A DNA stretch of 64,000 nucleotides from Hyphomicrobiales bacterium. Its GTDB lineage: Bacteria; Pseudomonadota; Alphaproteobacteria; Rhizobiales; Beijerinckiaceae. Every line of letters starts with the position of its first letter. The stretch's first letter is position 1. Both the position numbers and the translations under genes were made by a program. The notes beneath the pieces are model-generated. The model was not told the DNA's origin. It made no database searches and was given only the letters and a program-made list of their open reading frames with translations. The DNA lies in NCBI GenBank assembly GCA_900466745.1, contig UBNE01000008.1, forward strand, positions 23,102-87,101, in the 5' to 3' direction. This document shows positions 1 through 8,479 of this stretch, piece by piece.

Positions 1-934
1 GGCTGCCGATCAACTGCACGTCGAAACCGTAGACGCCGAGCGCGATGGTCTTGCGGTCGAGCGCATGCGCGATCGCCTGCCGCACCTTGAGATTGTCGAA
101 GGGCGGCTTGGCATTGTTGGTGGCGAGCACCGTCTCGCCCTCGGTGCGGCCGATCGTGACGGTGAGTTTTGGATCGGCCTTGAGCTGCGCCACCGCCTCC
201 GGCGCCGAGAGATTGGTGTTGGCGTCGATATCGCCGGCCTGCAGGGCCGCGACCTGCGCCTGCGGGTCGGACATGAAGCGGAAGGTCGCCCTGGCCAGCG
301 CCGGCTTCGGGCCCCAATAACCGTCGAAGCGGGCGAGCTCGAGCCGGTCGCCCCGGTTCCAGCGCGCGAATTTATAGGGGCCGGTCCCCACCGGATTGGT
401 CTTGTTGCCGGCGGCGCTCGCCGGCGCGACGATCACCGCATCGCCCCATGTCAGGCCGTAGAGGAAGCTCGCCGTCGGCTGCTTGAGCTTGATGACGACG
501 GTCGCCGGATCGGGCGTCGAAATCTCGGCGATCGGCGTGAAGAGCTGGCGCTGGGCATTGGTCGAATCCGGCGCCACCGCCCGCTCGAAGGAGAACTTCA
601 CCTGTTCCGAGGTGAAGGGCGTGCCGTCATGGAAAGTCGCGCCGCTCCTGAGCTTGAAGCGATAGGTGACATTGTCGGGCGCGATCTCCCAGCTTTCCGC
701 GAGGCAGGGCTGGATCCTGCCGGTCCGGTCCATCCTGACCAGCCCCTCGAAGATGTTCTGCAGCGTCACCTCGCGGATCGCCTGCGCCGCGCCGGAGGTC
801 GGGTCGAGCGTCGGCGGCTCCAGCGTCATGCCGATTGTGACGGCGTCCTTCGCCTGGGCGAAGGCGATCGCCGGCATCTGGGTCGCGACGGCGGCGAGAC
901 CCGCCCCCGCCAGAAGTTCACGCCGCGTCGTCAT
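1..934 (-). CDS. Peptide-type ABC transporter substrate-binding protein (SBP_bac_5), 3' end outside window
   Basis: This is a periplasmic binding protein for peptides or similar solutes that would deliver its ligand to an inner-membrane ABC permease. I translated it from the minus strand because no stop falls inside the window. It starts at ATG 934 with GAGG just upstream. It opens with a twin-Arg-like signal (MTTRRELLAGAG, ending AIAFAQ). Typical family 5 features follow: LEPPTLDPTS near the mature N-terminus, then FHDGTPFTSEQVKFSFERA, then GTGPYKFARWNRGDRLEL, then VRQAIAHALDRKTIA close to the window edge. About 311 residues are visible, against some 500-540 for the family, so the C-terminal lobe is missing. 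The gene diverges from uxaC; its permeases would lie to the left. The ligand cannot be told from sequence. Confidence 0.9.
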   Translation of the reverse strand, partial: MTTRRELLAGAGLAAVATQMPAIAFAQAKDAVTIGMTLEPPTLDPTSGAAQAIREVTLQNIFEGLVRMDRTGRIQPCLAESWEIAPDNVTYRFKLRSGATFHDGTPFTSEQVKFSFERAVAPDSTNAQRQLFTPIAEISTPDPATVVIKLKQPTASFLYGLTWGDAVIVAPASAAGNKTNPVGTGPYKFARWNRGDRLELARFDGYWGPKPALARATFRFMSDPQAQVAALQAGDIDANTNLSAPEAVAQLKADPKLTVTIGRTEGETVLATNNAKPPFDNLKVRQAIAHALDRKTIALGVYGFDVQLIGS

Positions 935-1044
935 CGTCCTCGCTCCGAACCGGTTGCGGCCGGCAGGATGGCGCGGCGGCGAAGCCGCTTGCAAGCCCGC
1001 TTCGCCCACGACCATGGGCTTACGAACAGCGCAGCGCTGGCGCA

Positions 1045-1089
1045 CTAGTATACCAGGCGATTGACCCTCGCCCTGCACGGTTCTAGAGA
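1045..1089 (+). promoter_or_regulatory. UxuR/ExuR-like operator with putative uxaC promoter
   Basis: CTAGTATACCAG at 1045-1056 is a near-palindrome around GTATAC and resembles the TTGGTATACCAA core of GntR-family UxuR/ExuR operators. Just downstream, TTGACC (1061-1066) and TAGAGA (1084-1089) are 17 bases apart and could be -35 and -10 boxes. The uxaC start follows 24 bases later. The operator resemblance is clear by eye; the -10 is weak. Confidence 0.45.
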
Positions 1090-1113
1090 TCGGCCAGCAT
1101 TCGGGAGATAACC

Positions 1114-2517
1114 ATGCTGCTGCACGATGATCGCCTCTTTCCCGCCGATCCGGTAACGCGCGGCATCGCGCGCCGGCTCTTCGCCACGGTCCGCGACCTG
1201 CCGATCATCTCCCCGCACGGCCATACCGATCCGCGCTGGTATGCCGAGAACAACGCCTTCCCCGATCCGGCGACCCTCTTCGTCAAGCCGGACCACTACA
1301 TCTTCCGCATGCTCTACTCGCAGGGCGTCCGGCTGGAGCAGCTCGGCATCCCGCGCAAGGACGGCGCCGAGGTCGAAACCGATCCGCGCAAGATCTGGAA
1401 GACCTTCGCCAGCCACTGGCATCTCTTCCGCGGCACGCCGACGCGGCTCTGGTTCGAGCATGCCGCCTCGACCATCTTCGGCGTCAACGAGCGGCTGAAC
1501 CCTGAGAACGCCGACCGGATCTATGACAAAATCGCCGCCAGGCTGGACGAGCCGGAGCTGCGCCCGCGCGCCCTGTTCGAGCGCTTCAACATCGAGGCGA
1601 TCAGCACCACCGAAGGCGCGCTCGACGATCTGAAATGGCACGACATGGTCCGCGAATCCGGCTGGGGCGGCAAGGTCGTCACCGCCTACCGGCCCGACAG
1701 CGTCGTCGACCCGGAATTCGAGGGCTTCGCCGGCAATCTCGAGAAGCTCGGCGAGCTCACCGGCGAGGATATCGGCACCTGGACCGGCTATCTCGAAGCC
1801 CACCGCAAGCGCCGGGCCTATTTCAAGCAGCGCGGCGCCACCTCCTCCGACCATGGCCATGCCACGGCGCGCACCGCCAATCTCTCCGCGGCGGAGGCCG
1901 AGAAGCTCTACGCCAAGGTTCTCAAGGGCAAGGTTTCGGCCAAGGACGCCGACCTGTTCCGCGGCCAGATGCTGACCGAGATGGCCAAGATGAGCCTCGA
2001 CGACGGGCTCGTCCTGCAGATCCATCCCGGCTCCTGGCGCAATCACAATCCCTATCTCTTCGAGCATTTCGGCCGCGACATGGGAGCCGACATCCCGACC
2101 GCGACCAATTATGTCGAGGCGTTGAAGCCGCTGCTCGACGCGGTCGGCAACGAGCCGAACCTCACCGTCATCGCCTTCACCCTCGACGAGACGGTCTATT
2201 CGCGCGAGCTCGCCCCGCTCGCCGGCCATTACCCGGCGCTGCGGCTCGGGCCGGGCTGGTGGTTCCTCGACGCGCCCGAGGCGATGCTGCGCTTCCGCGA
2301 GCTGACCACCGAGACGGCCGGCTTCTACAACACCGTCGGCTTCAACGACGACACCCGCGCCTATCTCTCGATCCCCGCCCGGCACGACCTCGCGCGGCGC
2401 GTCGACTGCGCCTATCTCGCCAAGCTCGTCGCCGAGCACCGGCTCGACGAGGACGAGGCGGCCGAGGTCGCGCCCGACCTCGCCTATCGCCTCGCCAAGG
2501 AGGCCTACAAACTGTGA
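1114..2517 (+). CDS. uxaC: Glucuronate (uronate) isomerase
   Basis: UxaC is the cytoplasmic enzyme that converts D-glucuronate to D-fructuronate, or D-galacturonate to D-tagaturonate (EC 5.3.1.12), the first step of hexuronate breakdown. The 467 residues match the family length. Diagnostic segments are ISPHGHTDPRWYAEN near the N-terminus (metal-binding His pair), a long middle with NHNPYLFEHFGRDMGADIPT preceded by HPGSWR, and GPGWWFLDAPEAM near the C-terminus. The start ATG 1114 has GGGAGAT upstream. Its stop overlaps the GTG start of the next gene, a polyol/uronate dehydrogenase, so the pair is translationally coupled and carries out successive steps. Mannonate dehydratase and the later Entner-Doudoroff steps are not in the window. 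Confidence 0.95.
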   Translation: MLLHDDRLFPADPVTRGIARRLFATVRDLPIISPHGHTDPRWYAENNAFPDPATLFVKPDHYIFRMLYSQGVRLEQLGIPRKDGAEVETDPRKIWKTFASHWHLFRGTPTRLWFEHAASTIFGVNERLNPENADRIYDKIAARLDEPELRPRALFERFNIEAISTTEGALDDLKWHDMVRESGWGGKVVTAYRPDSVVDPEFEGFAGNLEKLGELTGEDIGTWTGYLEAHRKRRAYFKQRGATSSDHGHATARTANLSAAEAEKLYAKVLKGKVSAKDADLFRGQMLTEMAKMSLDDGLVLQIHPGSWRNHNPYLFEHFGRDMGADIPTATNYVEALKPLLDAVGNEPNLTVIAFTLDETVYSRELAPLAGHYPALRLGPGWWFLDAPEAMLRFRELTTETAGFYNTVGFNDDTRAYLSIPARHDLARRVDCAYLAKLVAEHRLDEDEAAEVAPDLAYRLAKEAYKL

Positions 2518-3983
2518 CCCGCCTCTGCGCCGCCACCCTCGCAAGCCTGCCGGCCACCGTTCGCCGCCCGGCCTATGACCGCGCCTCCCTCCGGCCCGGC
2601 ATCGTTCATCTCGGCCTCGGCGCCTTCGCCCGCGGCCACCTCGCCGAATACACCGAGGATGCGCTGGAGAAGCGCTTCGGCGCCTGGGGGATCGTGGGCG
2701 CCAGCCTCCAGCGCCCCGACCAGCGCGACCGGCTGAAGCCGCAGGACGGGCTCTACACCCTGCTCAAGCTCGCCCCCGCGGGACCGGAACTGCGCGTCAT
2801 CGGCTCGGTGCTGGATGTCCTGGTGGCGCCGGAAGGCCCCTCCGCCCTCGTCGCCCGCATCGCTTCGCCCGATACCCGGATCGTCTCGCTCACCGTGACC
2901 GAGAAGGGCTATTGCCACGATCCCGCGACCGGCAGGCTCAGGGCCGACCATCCCGACATCCTGCACGATCTCGAAAATCCCGAGGCGCCGCGCTCGGCCG
3001 TCGGCATCCTCGTCGCCGGGCTGCGCCTGCGCCGCGCCGAGGGGCGCGGCCCCTTCACCGTGCTGTGCTGCGACAACCTCCCCTCGAACGGCCATGTGCT
3101 GCGCGGCCTCGTGCGCGATTTCGCGGCGCTCATGGATGACAAACTCGCGGCCTGGATCGAGGCCGAGGGCGCCTTCCCCGCCACCATGGTCGACCGCATC
3201 GTCCCCGCGACCACGGAAGCGGATATTGCCGAGGTCGCGAAGCTGACCGGTCTGGACGACGCCGCGCCGGTCATCGGCGAGCCCTTCCGGCAATGGGCGA
3301 TCGAGGACACCTTCGTGGAAGGCAGACCCGATTGGCATGACGTCGGCGCGCAGATGGTCTCCGAGGTCGCGCCCTTCGAGTTCATGAAGCTCAGGATGCT
3401 GAACGGCGCGCATTCCTCGCTCGCCTATCTCGGCTATCTCGCCGGTCACGAGACCGTGTCCGAGGCGAGCGGCGATCCGGTCTTCGCCCGCTTCCTCGCC
3501 GGGCTCTGGGACGAGATCATCCCGACCGTGCCGGCGCCGCAGGGCGTCGTGCTGGCGGATTACGCCAGGGATCTGCTCGTCCGCTTCCAGAATCCTGCCA
3601 TCCGCCACCGCACCTGGCAGATCGCCATGGACGGCTCGCAGAAGCTGCCGCAGCGCCTGCTCGGCACCATCCGCGAGCGGCTGAGGGCCGGCGGCGGCAT
3701 CGACCATCTCGCGCTCGGCGTCGCGGCCTGGATGCGCTACGTCACCGGCATCGACGAGAAGGGCGGCGCCATCGAGGTGCGCGATCCGCTGGCGGCGGAG
3801 CTGAAGCGCCGCGCCGAGGCGGCCGGGCGCGATGCCGCGGCCTTGAGCGCGAGCCTGCTTGGCATCGGGGCGATCTTCGGCACCGACCTGCCGGGCGAGG
3901 AGCGCTTCACGAAGCCGGTCGCCGCCCATCTCGCCGCGCTCTTCGACAAGGGCGCGAAAGCGACGGCGGCGAGCCTGGGCTGA
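2514..3983 (+). CDS. uxuB: Mannitol dehydrogenase family protein, probable D-fructuronate reductase (UxuB-like)
   Basis: This is a 489-residue long-chain NAD(P)-dependent polyol dehydrogenase. The N-terminal Rossmann region reads IVHLGLGAFARGHLAEYTED. The family's conserved C-terminal catalytic segment, KLRMLNGAHSSLAYLGYLAG, carries the Lys, Asn and His expected at the active site. The start is GTG 2514, which overlaps the uxaC stop (GTGA), the best evidence for this start. Coupling to uxaC favours fructuronate reductase (fructuronate to mannonate, EC 1.1.1.57) over mannitol or altronate oxidation. The family assignment is firm; the substrate is an inference from the neighbour. Confidence 0.88.
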   Translation: MTRLCAATLASLPATVRRPAYDRASLRPGIVHLGLGAFARGHLAEYTEDALEKRFGAWGIVGASLQRPDQRDRLKPQDGLYTLLKLAPAGPELRVIGSVLDVLVAPEGPSALVARIASPDTRIVSLTVTEKGYCHDPATGRLRADHPDILHDLENPEAPRSAVGILVAGLRLRRAEGRGPFTVLCCDNLPSNGHVLRGLVRDFAALMDDKLAAWIEAEGAFPATMVDRIVPATTEADIAEVAKLTGLDDAAPVIGEPFRQWAIEDTFVEGRPDWHDVGAQMVSEVAPFEFMKLRMLNGAHSSLAYLGYLAGHETVSEASGDPVFARFLAGLWDEIIPTVPAPQGVVLADYARDLLVRFQNPAIRHRTWQIAMDGSQKLPQRLLGTIRERLRAGGGIDHLALGVAAWMRYVTGIDEKGGAIEVRDPLAAELKRRAEAAGRDAAALSASLLGIGAIFGTDLPGEERFTKPVAAHLAALFDKGAKATAASLG

Positions 3984-4066
3984 CCCGGACCTCCCTTCCC
4001 TCCGCGGGGAGACGGGAAAAGCCGCGGCTTCCCTCCCCCTTGATCCCGTCCGCCATCCGGCGCCAG

Positions 4067-4906
4067 ATGCGCGCGATGCTTCGCGCGCTCACCGCCTTCG
4101 CCTTCGCGCTCCTCGTCGCCGGCACCGCCGCCGCGCAGGAAGCCGCGCGCGTCGCCATCCCGAATTTCTGGGACCCGCGCATCCGGCTCGACCGGCCCGA
4201 GCCCGGCCCGCCGCGCGTCGTGCGCTTCCTCGCCGACGACGACTATCCGCCCTTCCATTTCGCCGGGCCGGACGGGGCGCTGACCGGCTTCTCGGTCGAG
4301 CTCGCCCGCGCCGTCTGTGAAAAACTCGGCTGGACCTGCACCATTCAGCCGCGCCGCTTCGACACCTTGCTGGATTCGCTCGGCGAGGGACGCGGCGACG
4401 TGCTGGCCGCGGCGATGAACCTGACGCCGGCGATCCGCGAGCGCTTCGCCGCGAGCCATCTCTATTTCCGGGCGCCTGCCCGCTTCGTCACGACGCGCGG
4501 CAATGCCCGCGCCGCGCTCGACAGCGTGAGCCTCCAGGGCCGGCGCGTCGCGGTCGTCGGCGGCACGGCGCACCAGGCCTTTCTCGAGCGGCTGATGCCC
4601 TTCGTGCAGCGGCGCGAGGCCGCGAGCCTCAACGCCGCCGTCGCGGCCTTGCGCAGCGGCGATGCCGAATATGTCTTCGGCGACGGCACGGCGCTCGCCC
4701 TGCTCATCGCCGCCGGCGGCGGCGAGTTCGCCTTTTCGGGCGGCCCCTATCTCGAAAGCCGCTATTTCGGCGAGGGCGTCGCCTTCCTGCTGCGCAAGGA
4801 CGATCCCGCCCTGAAGCGCGCCATCGACTACGCGCTGCAGAGCCTCTGGGACGACGGCAGCTACAGCCGCCTCTATCTGCGCTTCTTCCCGGTCAGCCCC
4901 TATTAA
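4067..4906 (+). CDS. Family 3 extracellular solute-binding protein (amino-acid type), orphan
   Basis: This is a periplasmic binding protein of the PBPb/SBP_bac_3 type. A signal peptide covers about the first 24 residues (hydrophobic ALTAFAFALLVAG, cleavage near TAAAQ). The mature protein shows the family signature DDYPPFHFAGPDGALTGFSV followed by ELARAVCEKLG. Later come GRRVAVVGGTAHQAFLERL and a C-terminal DPALKRAIDYALQSLWDDGSYSRLY, as in amino-acid binding proteins. I chose ATG 4067; a TTG at 4040 and an ATG at 4076 are in frame and no start has a strong ribosome site. No permease or ATPase lies beside it. It may serve a distant transporter, or act as a sensor or partner of the uronate genes 83 bases upstream. 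Confidence 0.85.
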   Translation: MRAMLRALTAFAFALLVAGTAAAQEAARVAIPNFWDPRIRLDRPEPGPPRVVRFLADDDYPPFHFAGPDGALTGFSVELARAVCEKLGWTCTIQPRRFDTLLDSLGEGRGDVLAAAMNLTPAIRERFAASHLYFRAPARFVTTRGNARAALDSVSLQGRRVAVVGGTAHQAFLERLMPFVQRREAASLNAAVAALRSGDAEYVFGDGTALALLIAAGGGEFAFSGGPYLESRYFGEGVAFLLRKDDPALKRAIDYALQSLWDDGSYSRLYLRFFPVSPY

Positions 4907-4954
4907 GCTTCAGGCGCTGTTGACGCTTGATCACGGTGGTCTCGAATCACACGC

Positions 4955-4997
4955 CTGTCATTCCGGATTCTTCGCTGCGCGAAGCCCGGAATGACAG
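4955..4997. repeat. Palindromic repeat (GTCATTCCGG family) between convergent genes
   Basis: Perfect 12-base arms CTGTCATTCCGG (4955-4966) and CCGGAATGACAG (4986-4997) enclose a second small hairpin (CTTCGCTGCGCGAAG). It lies between two convergent genes, so it could end transcription from both sides. Related elements occur at 13721, 31568, 40474, 50993 and 58181. Confidence 0.75.
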
Positions 4998-5041
4998 CGG
5001 TGGTGCCGATCATACATGATCCGGCAATTGTCCACGCCGCC

Positions 5042-6193
5042 TCAGGGCGCGTTGCTGCTCAGCGCCTGCTTCGCCACCGCCGCGAGCCAGCCCGATGCCG
5101 CGGGCAGGATCGCGTCGTTGAAGTCGTAGCGGTCATTGTGCAGCTCACCGCCATCCACCGCCGGGCCGTTGCCGATCCAGATGTAGCAGCCGGGACGGCG
5201 CGCCAGGAAATAGGCGAAATCCTCGCCGGTGGTGCTGGCCTTGAGGTCGCGCCGCACGGTCAGCCCCGCGGCCGCTCCGGCGGCGGCGGCCATATCCTCC
5301 TCCGGCGCGGTGTTGATCGTGGCGAGGCCGTGCGAGGTCTCCACCGCCGCTGTCATCTCGAAGGTCGCGGCAACGTTCTCGGCGATCGCGTTGAGGCGCT
5401 GCAGCAGCCGCTCGCGCACCGCCGGCACGAAGGTGCGGAAGGTGCCCTCGATCCAGACCCGGGTCGGGATCTGGTTGGAGGCGAGGCCGCCATGCACCTG
5501 GCCGATCGAGACCACCGCCGATTCCATCGGGTCGACATTGCGCGAGACGATGGTCTGCAAGGCGACGATGAGATGGCCCATCGCGACGATCGGATCATGC
5601 GTCTGCTCGGGCAGGGCGGCGTGCCCCGCGGTGCCGGTCAGCGTGATCTTGAAGCGCCCGGGCTCGGACATCACCGGCCCGCGATGCACCGCGACGGTGC
5701 CGGCCTCGAGCCCCGGCCAGTTATGCAGGGCGAAGACCCGCTCCATCGGGAAGCGCTCGAGCACGCCGTCGGCCAGCATCGCCTGGGCGCCGCCGCCGCC
5801 CTCCTCCGCCGGCTGGAAGACGAGCTGCACCGTGCCGCTCCAGCCCTCGTCGCCCTTGAGCAGCGCCGCCGCGCCGAGCAGCGCGGTGGTGTGCCCGTCA
5901 TGGCCGCAGGCATGCATCACATTGGGCGTGCCGGATTTGTAGGGCAGGTCGTTGACCTCCTGGATCGGCAGCGCGTCCATGTCGGCGCGCAGGCCCACCG
6001 TGCGCTCCGACGAGCCGCGCCGCAGCGTCGCCACCACGCCATGGCCGCCGATGCCCGCGGTGAAGGGGATGCCCAGCTCGGTCAGCTTCTCCTGCACGAA
6101 GGCGCTCGTCATCTTCTCCTGGCGGCCGAGTTCGGGATGGGCGTGGAGATGGCGTCGCCAGGCGGTCAGCTTGTCGAGCAGTTCGCGGTCCAA
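5042..6193 (-). CDS. M20 family amidohydrolase (hippurate hydrolase / aminoacylase type)
   Basis: This is a cytoplasmic zinc-dependent amidohydrolase of the M20D group, which splits N-acyl amino acids or similar amides. The 383 residues match the family. Motifs in order: LRADMDALPIQE (catalytic Asp region), HACGHDGHTTALLGAAALL (metal-binding His), FQPAEEGGGGAQAML (Glu pair, metal and general base), a dimerisation insert with GHAALPEQTHDPI, and the C-terminal TTGEDFAYFL metal site. The start is TTG 6193 with AAAGGA seven bases upstream; an overlapping ATG is in another frame. It is divergent from lysK and has no operon partner here. The exact acyl substrate cannot be inferred. Confidence 0.92.
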   Translation of the reverse strand: MDRELLDKLTAWRRHLHAHPELGRQEKMTSAFVQEKLTELGIPFTAGIGGHGVVATLRRGSSERTVGLRADMDALPIQEVNDLPYKSGTPNVMHACGHDGHTTALLGAAALLKGDEGWSGTVQLVFQPAEEGGGGAQAMLADGVLERFPMERVFALHNWPGLEAGTVAVHRGPVMSEPGRFKITLTGTAGHAALPEQTHDPIVAMGHLIVALQTIVSRNVDPMESAVVSIGQVHGGLASNQIPTRVWIEGTFRTFVPAVRERLLQRLNAIAENVAATFEMTAAVETSHGLATINTAPEEDMAAAAGAAAGLTVRRDLKASTTGEDFAYFLARRPGCYIWIGNGPAVDGGELHNDRYDFNDAILPAASGWLAAVAKQALSSNAP

Positions 6194-6460
6194 GGCGGCA
6201 TCCTTTCAAAGGAGTGGGCAGATGAGAAAGCGGCCAGACTAGCCCGCGGCGCCGGCGCGGCAACCGCCGAAAAGAGAAGGCCGTCATTCGCGGCAAGCCA
6301 CGTCGGCGCCGCCATGCCCTTCGGGGGTTGAGGGTTTCCGTTTCGCTCAGGCCCGGCATGGCGGCAGAGTTTCATTGACTGTGTCCTTCGCAATCTGCGA
6401 AAGGCCCGTCTTCGCACGAGCGAGCCCCCTTGTTCCGTTCAGGAGAGGATACCGACCCCC

Positions 6461-8167
6461 ATGCCCGCCTTCGACGCAGCCCTTGTTGACGCCGCCCAGC
6501 GTTCGGCCGCCTGGCCGTTCGAGGAGGCGCGCAAACTGGTGGCCCGCATCGAGAAATCGGGCAAGAAAACGGTGATCTTCGAGACCGGCTACGGCCCCTC
6601 GGGCCTGCCGCATATCGGCACCTTCGGCGAGGTCGCCCGCACCTCGATGGTGCGCCACGCCTTCCGCGTGCTGACCGGCAACACGATCCCCACGCGGCTG
6701 ATCGCGTTCTCCGACGACATGGACGGCCTGCGCAAGGTGCCGGACAACGTGCCGAACAAGGACGTGCTCGCGGCCAATCTCGGCAAGCCCCTGACCGAGG
6801 TGCCGGACCCGTTCGGCACGCACGATAGCTTCGGCCGCCACAACAACGCCCGCCTGCGCGCCTTCCTCGACGGCTTTGGCTTCGACTACGAGTTCAGATC
6901 CTCGACCGACGCCTATCGCGCCGGGGAGTTCGACGCGACGCTGCTCAGGATGCTCGCCCGCTACGACGCGGTGATGAAGATCATGCTGCCGACCTTGCGC
7001 GAGGAGCGGGCGGCAACCTATTCGCCTTTCCTGCCGATCCACCCGCAGACGCGCGTCGTCATGCAGGTGCCGATCGACGAGGTCGATGTCGAGGCCGGCA
7101 CCATCGCCTGGACCGACCCCGAGACGAAGGAGCGCTTCGTCACGCCCGTCACCGGCGGCAACGTCAAGCTGCAATGGAAGCCGGACTGGGCGATGCGCTG
7201 GGTCGCGCTCGGCGTCGACTACGAGATGGCCGGCAAGGATCTGATCGACTCGGTCAAGGTCTCCTCGCAGATCGCCCGCGCGCTCGACGGCACCCCGCCG
7301 GAAGGCTTCAACTACGAGCTCTTCCTCGACGAGCAGGGCCAGAAGATCTCGAAGTCGAAGGGCAACGGCCTGACCATCGAGGAATGGCTGACCTATGGCC
7401 CGCCGGAAAGCCTGGCGCTCTACATGTTCCAGCGCCCGCGCGAGGCCAAGAAGCTCCACTTCGACGTGATCCCGCGCGCCATCGACGAATATCTCCAGTT
7501 CCTCGCCGGCTATGAGCGGCAGGACTGGAAGAACCGGCTCGGCAATCCGGTCTGGCACATCCATGCCGGCAACCCGCCGGCGCCGGAGGTCATCGCCGCG
7601 GGCGAGGGCGAGAACGCAGTGAGGACGCAGGTCACCTTCGGCCTGCTGATGAACCTCGTCGCCGTCGCCAATTCCGAGGACAAGGCCGTGCTCTGGGGCT
7701 TCCTCCAGCGCTACGCGCCGGGCATGACGCCCGAGACCCATCCCCGCCTCGACGCGCTGGCCGGCTACGCGATCGCCTATTTCCGCGACTTCGTGAAACC
7801 GGCGAAGCGCTATCGCCCGGCCGACGAGGTCGAGCGCGACGCCTTCGCCAGGCTCGACGCGGCCCTTGCAGCCCTCCCGGCCGAGGCCACGCCCGAGATG
7901 GTGCAGGACACGGCGCTGGACGTCGCCCGCACCATCCCGCGCTACCAGAACCTCGCCGCCAAGAACGCGACGCCGGAGCGTCCCGGCGTGTCGGGCGACT
8001 GGTGGAAGGCGATCTATCAGGTGCTGTTCGGCGAGGACCAGGGGCCGCGCTTCGGCTCCTTCGCGGCGATCTACGGCCTGCCCAACACGCGCGCCCTGAT
8101 CGCCAAGGCGCTGGCCGGCGACCTCGTGCGCGAGCACGCGGCCTTCCTCGCCGCGCGCAAGGGCTGA
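6461..8167 (+). CDS. lysK: Lysyl-tRNA synthetase, class I
   Basis: This enzyme charges tRNA-Lys with lysine (EC 6.1.1.6). It is the class I (archaeal-type) form, which replaces the usual class II LysS in many alphaproteobacteria and spirochaetes. The 568-residue protein shows the class I signatures: HIGTF (residues 51-55, HIGH-like) within [13 protein letters not shown], and KISKS (residues 295-299, KMSKS-like) in [10 protein letters not shown]. The C-terminal third is the helical anticodon-binding region. Start ATG 6461 has AGGAGAGGAT upstream. It stands alone between two unrelated genes. The 267-base upstream gap holds TTGACT at 6375-6380 but no convincing -10, so I do not call a promoter. 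Confidence 0.96.
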   Translation: MPAFDAALVDAAQRSAAWPFEEARKLVARIEKSGKKTVIFETGYGPSGLPHIGTFGEVARTSMVRHAFRVLTGNTIPTRLIAFSDDMDGLRKVPDNVPNKDVLAANLGKPLTEVPDPFGTHDSFGRHNNARLRAFLDGFGFDYEFRSSTDAYRAGEFDATLLRMLARYDAVMKIMLPTLREERAATYSPFLPIHPQTRVVMQVPIDEVDVEAGTIAWTDPETKERFVTPVTGGNVKLQWKPDWAMRWVALGVDYEMAGKDLIDSVKVSSQIARALDGTPPEGFNYELFLDEQGQKISKSKGNGLTIEEWLTYGPPESLALYMFQRPREAKKLHFDVIPRAIDEYLQFLAGYERQDWKNRLGNPVWHIHAGNPPAPEVIAAGEGENAVRTQVTFGLLMNLVAVANSEDKAVLWGFLQRYAPGMTPETHPRLDALAGYAIAYFRDFVKPAKRYRPADEVERDAFARLDAALAALPAEATPEMVQDTALDVARTIPRYQNLAAKNATPERPGVSGDWWKAIYQVLFGEDQGPRFGSFAAIYGLPNTRALIAKALAGDLVREHAAFLAARKG

Positions 8168-8479
8168 CAGGCACCGGCCGACGGACGGGGAACAGACGCC
8201 CCGGCGGCAGTGCCGCCTGGGCGCTGCCATGCGTCCTCCGCCTTGCCTCGCTGCACGGGGCTCATCGCCTTTTCCAGCGCGACGGAAAGCCCGAATCGGC
8301 GCCGGCCGAGGTAAATCCGCCGCTTTGCGTGCGGGTTTCGGCAATTTCGACCAAAACAGCGATGAATTTGTTCAATAAGGCGTGGAACGCCGCCGAATTG
8401 ACAGGCTAAAACGAAGCTCAATAGTCTCCCGGCAAAGCGGCGCGACTGAATTCACAGGCGCCGATGCCCAGGGGGAAAC
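8168..8479. other. Intergenic region between lysK and a peptide-binding protein gene
   Basis: This gap of 312 bases holds no credible gene. A perfect 15-base hairpin, GGCGGCAGTGCCGCC (8203-8217), lies 35 bases after the lysK stop, without a T run, and may help end transcription. The second half is AT-richer and holds the promoter listed at 8398-8425. Confidence 0.6.
8398..8425 (+). promoter_or_regulatory. Putative sigma-70 promoter of the peptide ABC operon
   Basis: A perfect TTGACA (8398-8403) is followed after 16 bases by AATAGT (8420-8425, four of six matches to TATAAT). The binding-protein start lies 54 bases downstream. This is the best promoter-like pair in the gap. Confidence 0.4.

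Noticed and set aside
65..1048. Open frame of 327 codons on the plus strand
   Set aside because: The minus strand here encodes a clear family 5 binding protein with signal peptide.
6375..6380. TTGACT as -35 box for lysK
   Set aside because: No acceptable -10 lies 16-18 bases downstream.
6347..8344. Open frame of 665 codons on the minus strand
   Set aside because: Antisense to class I lysyl-tRNA synthetase; composition typical of an opposite-strand shadow.
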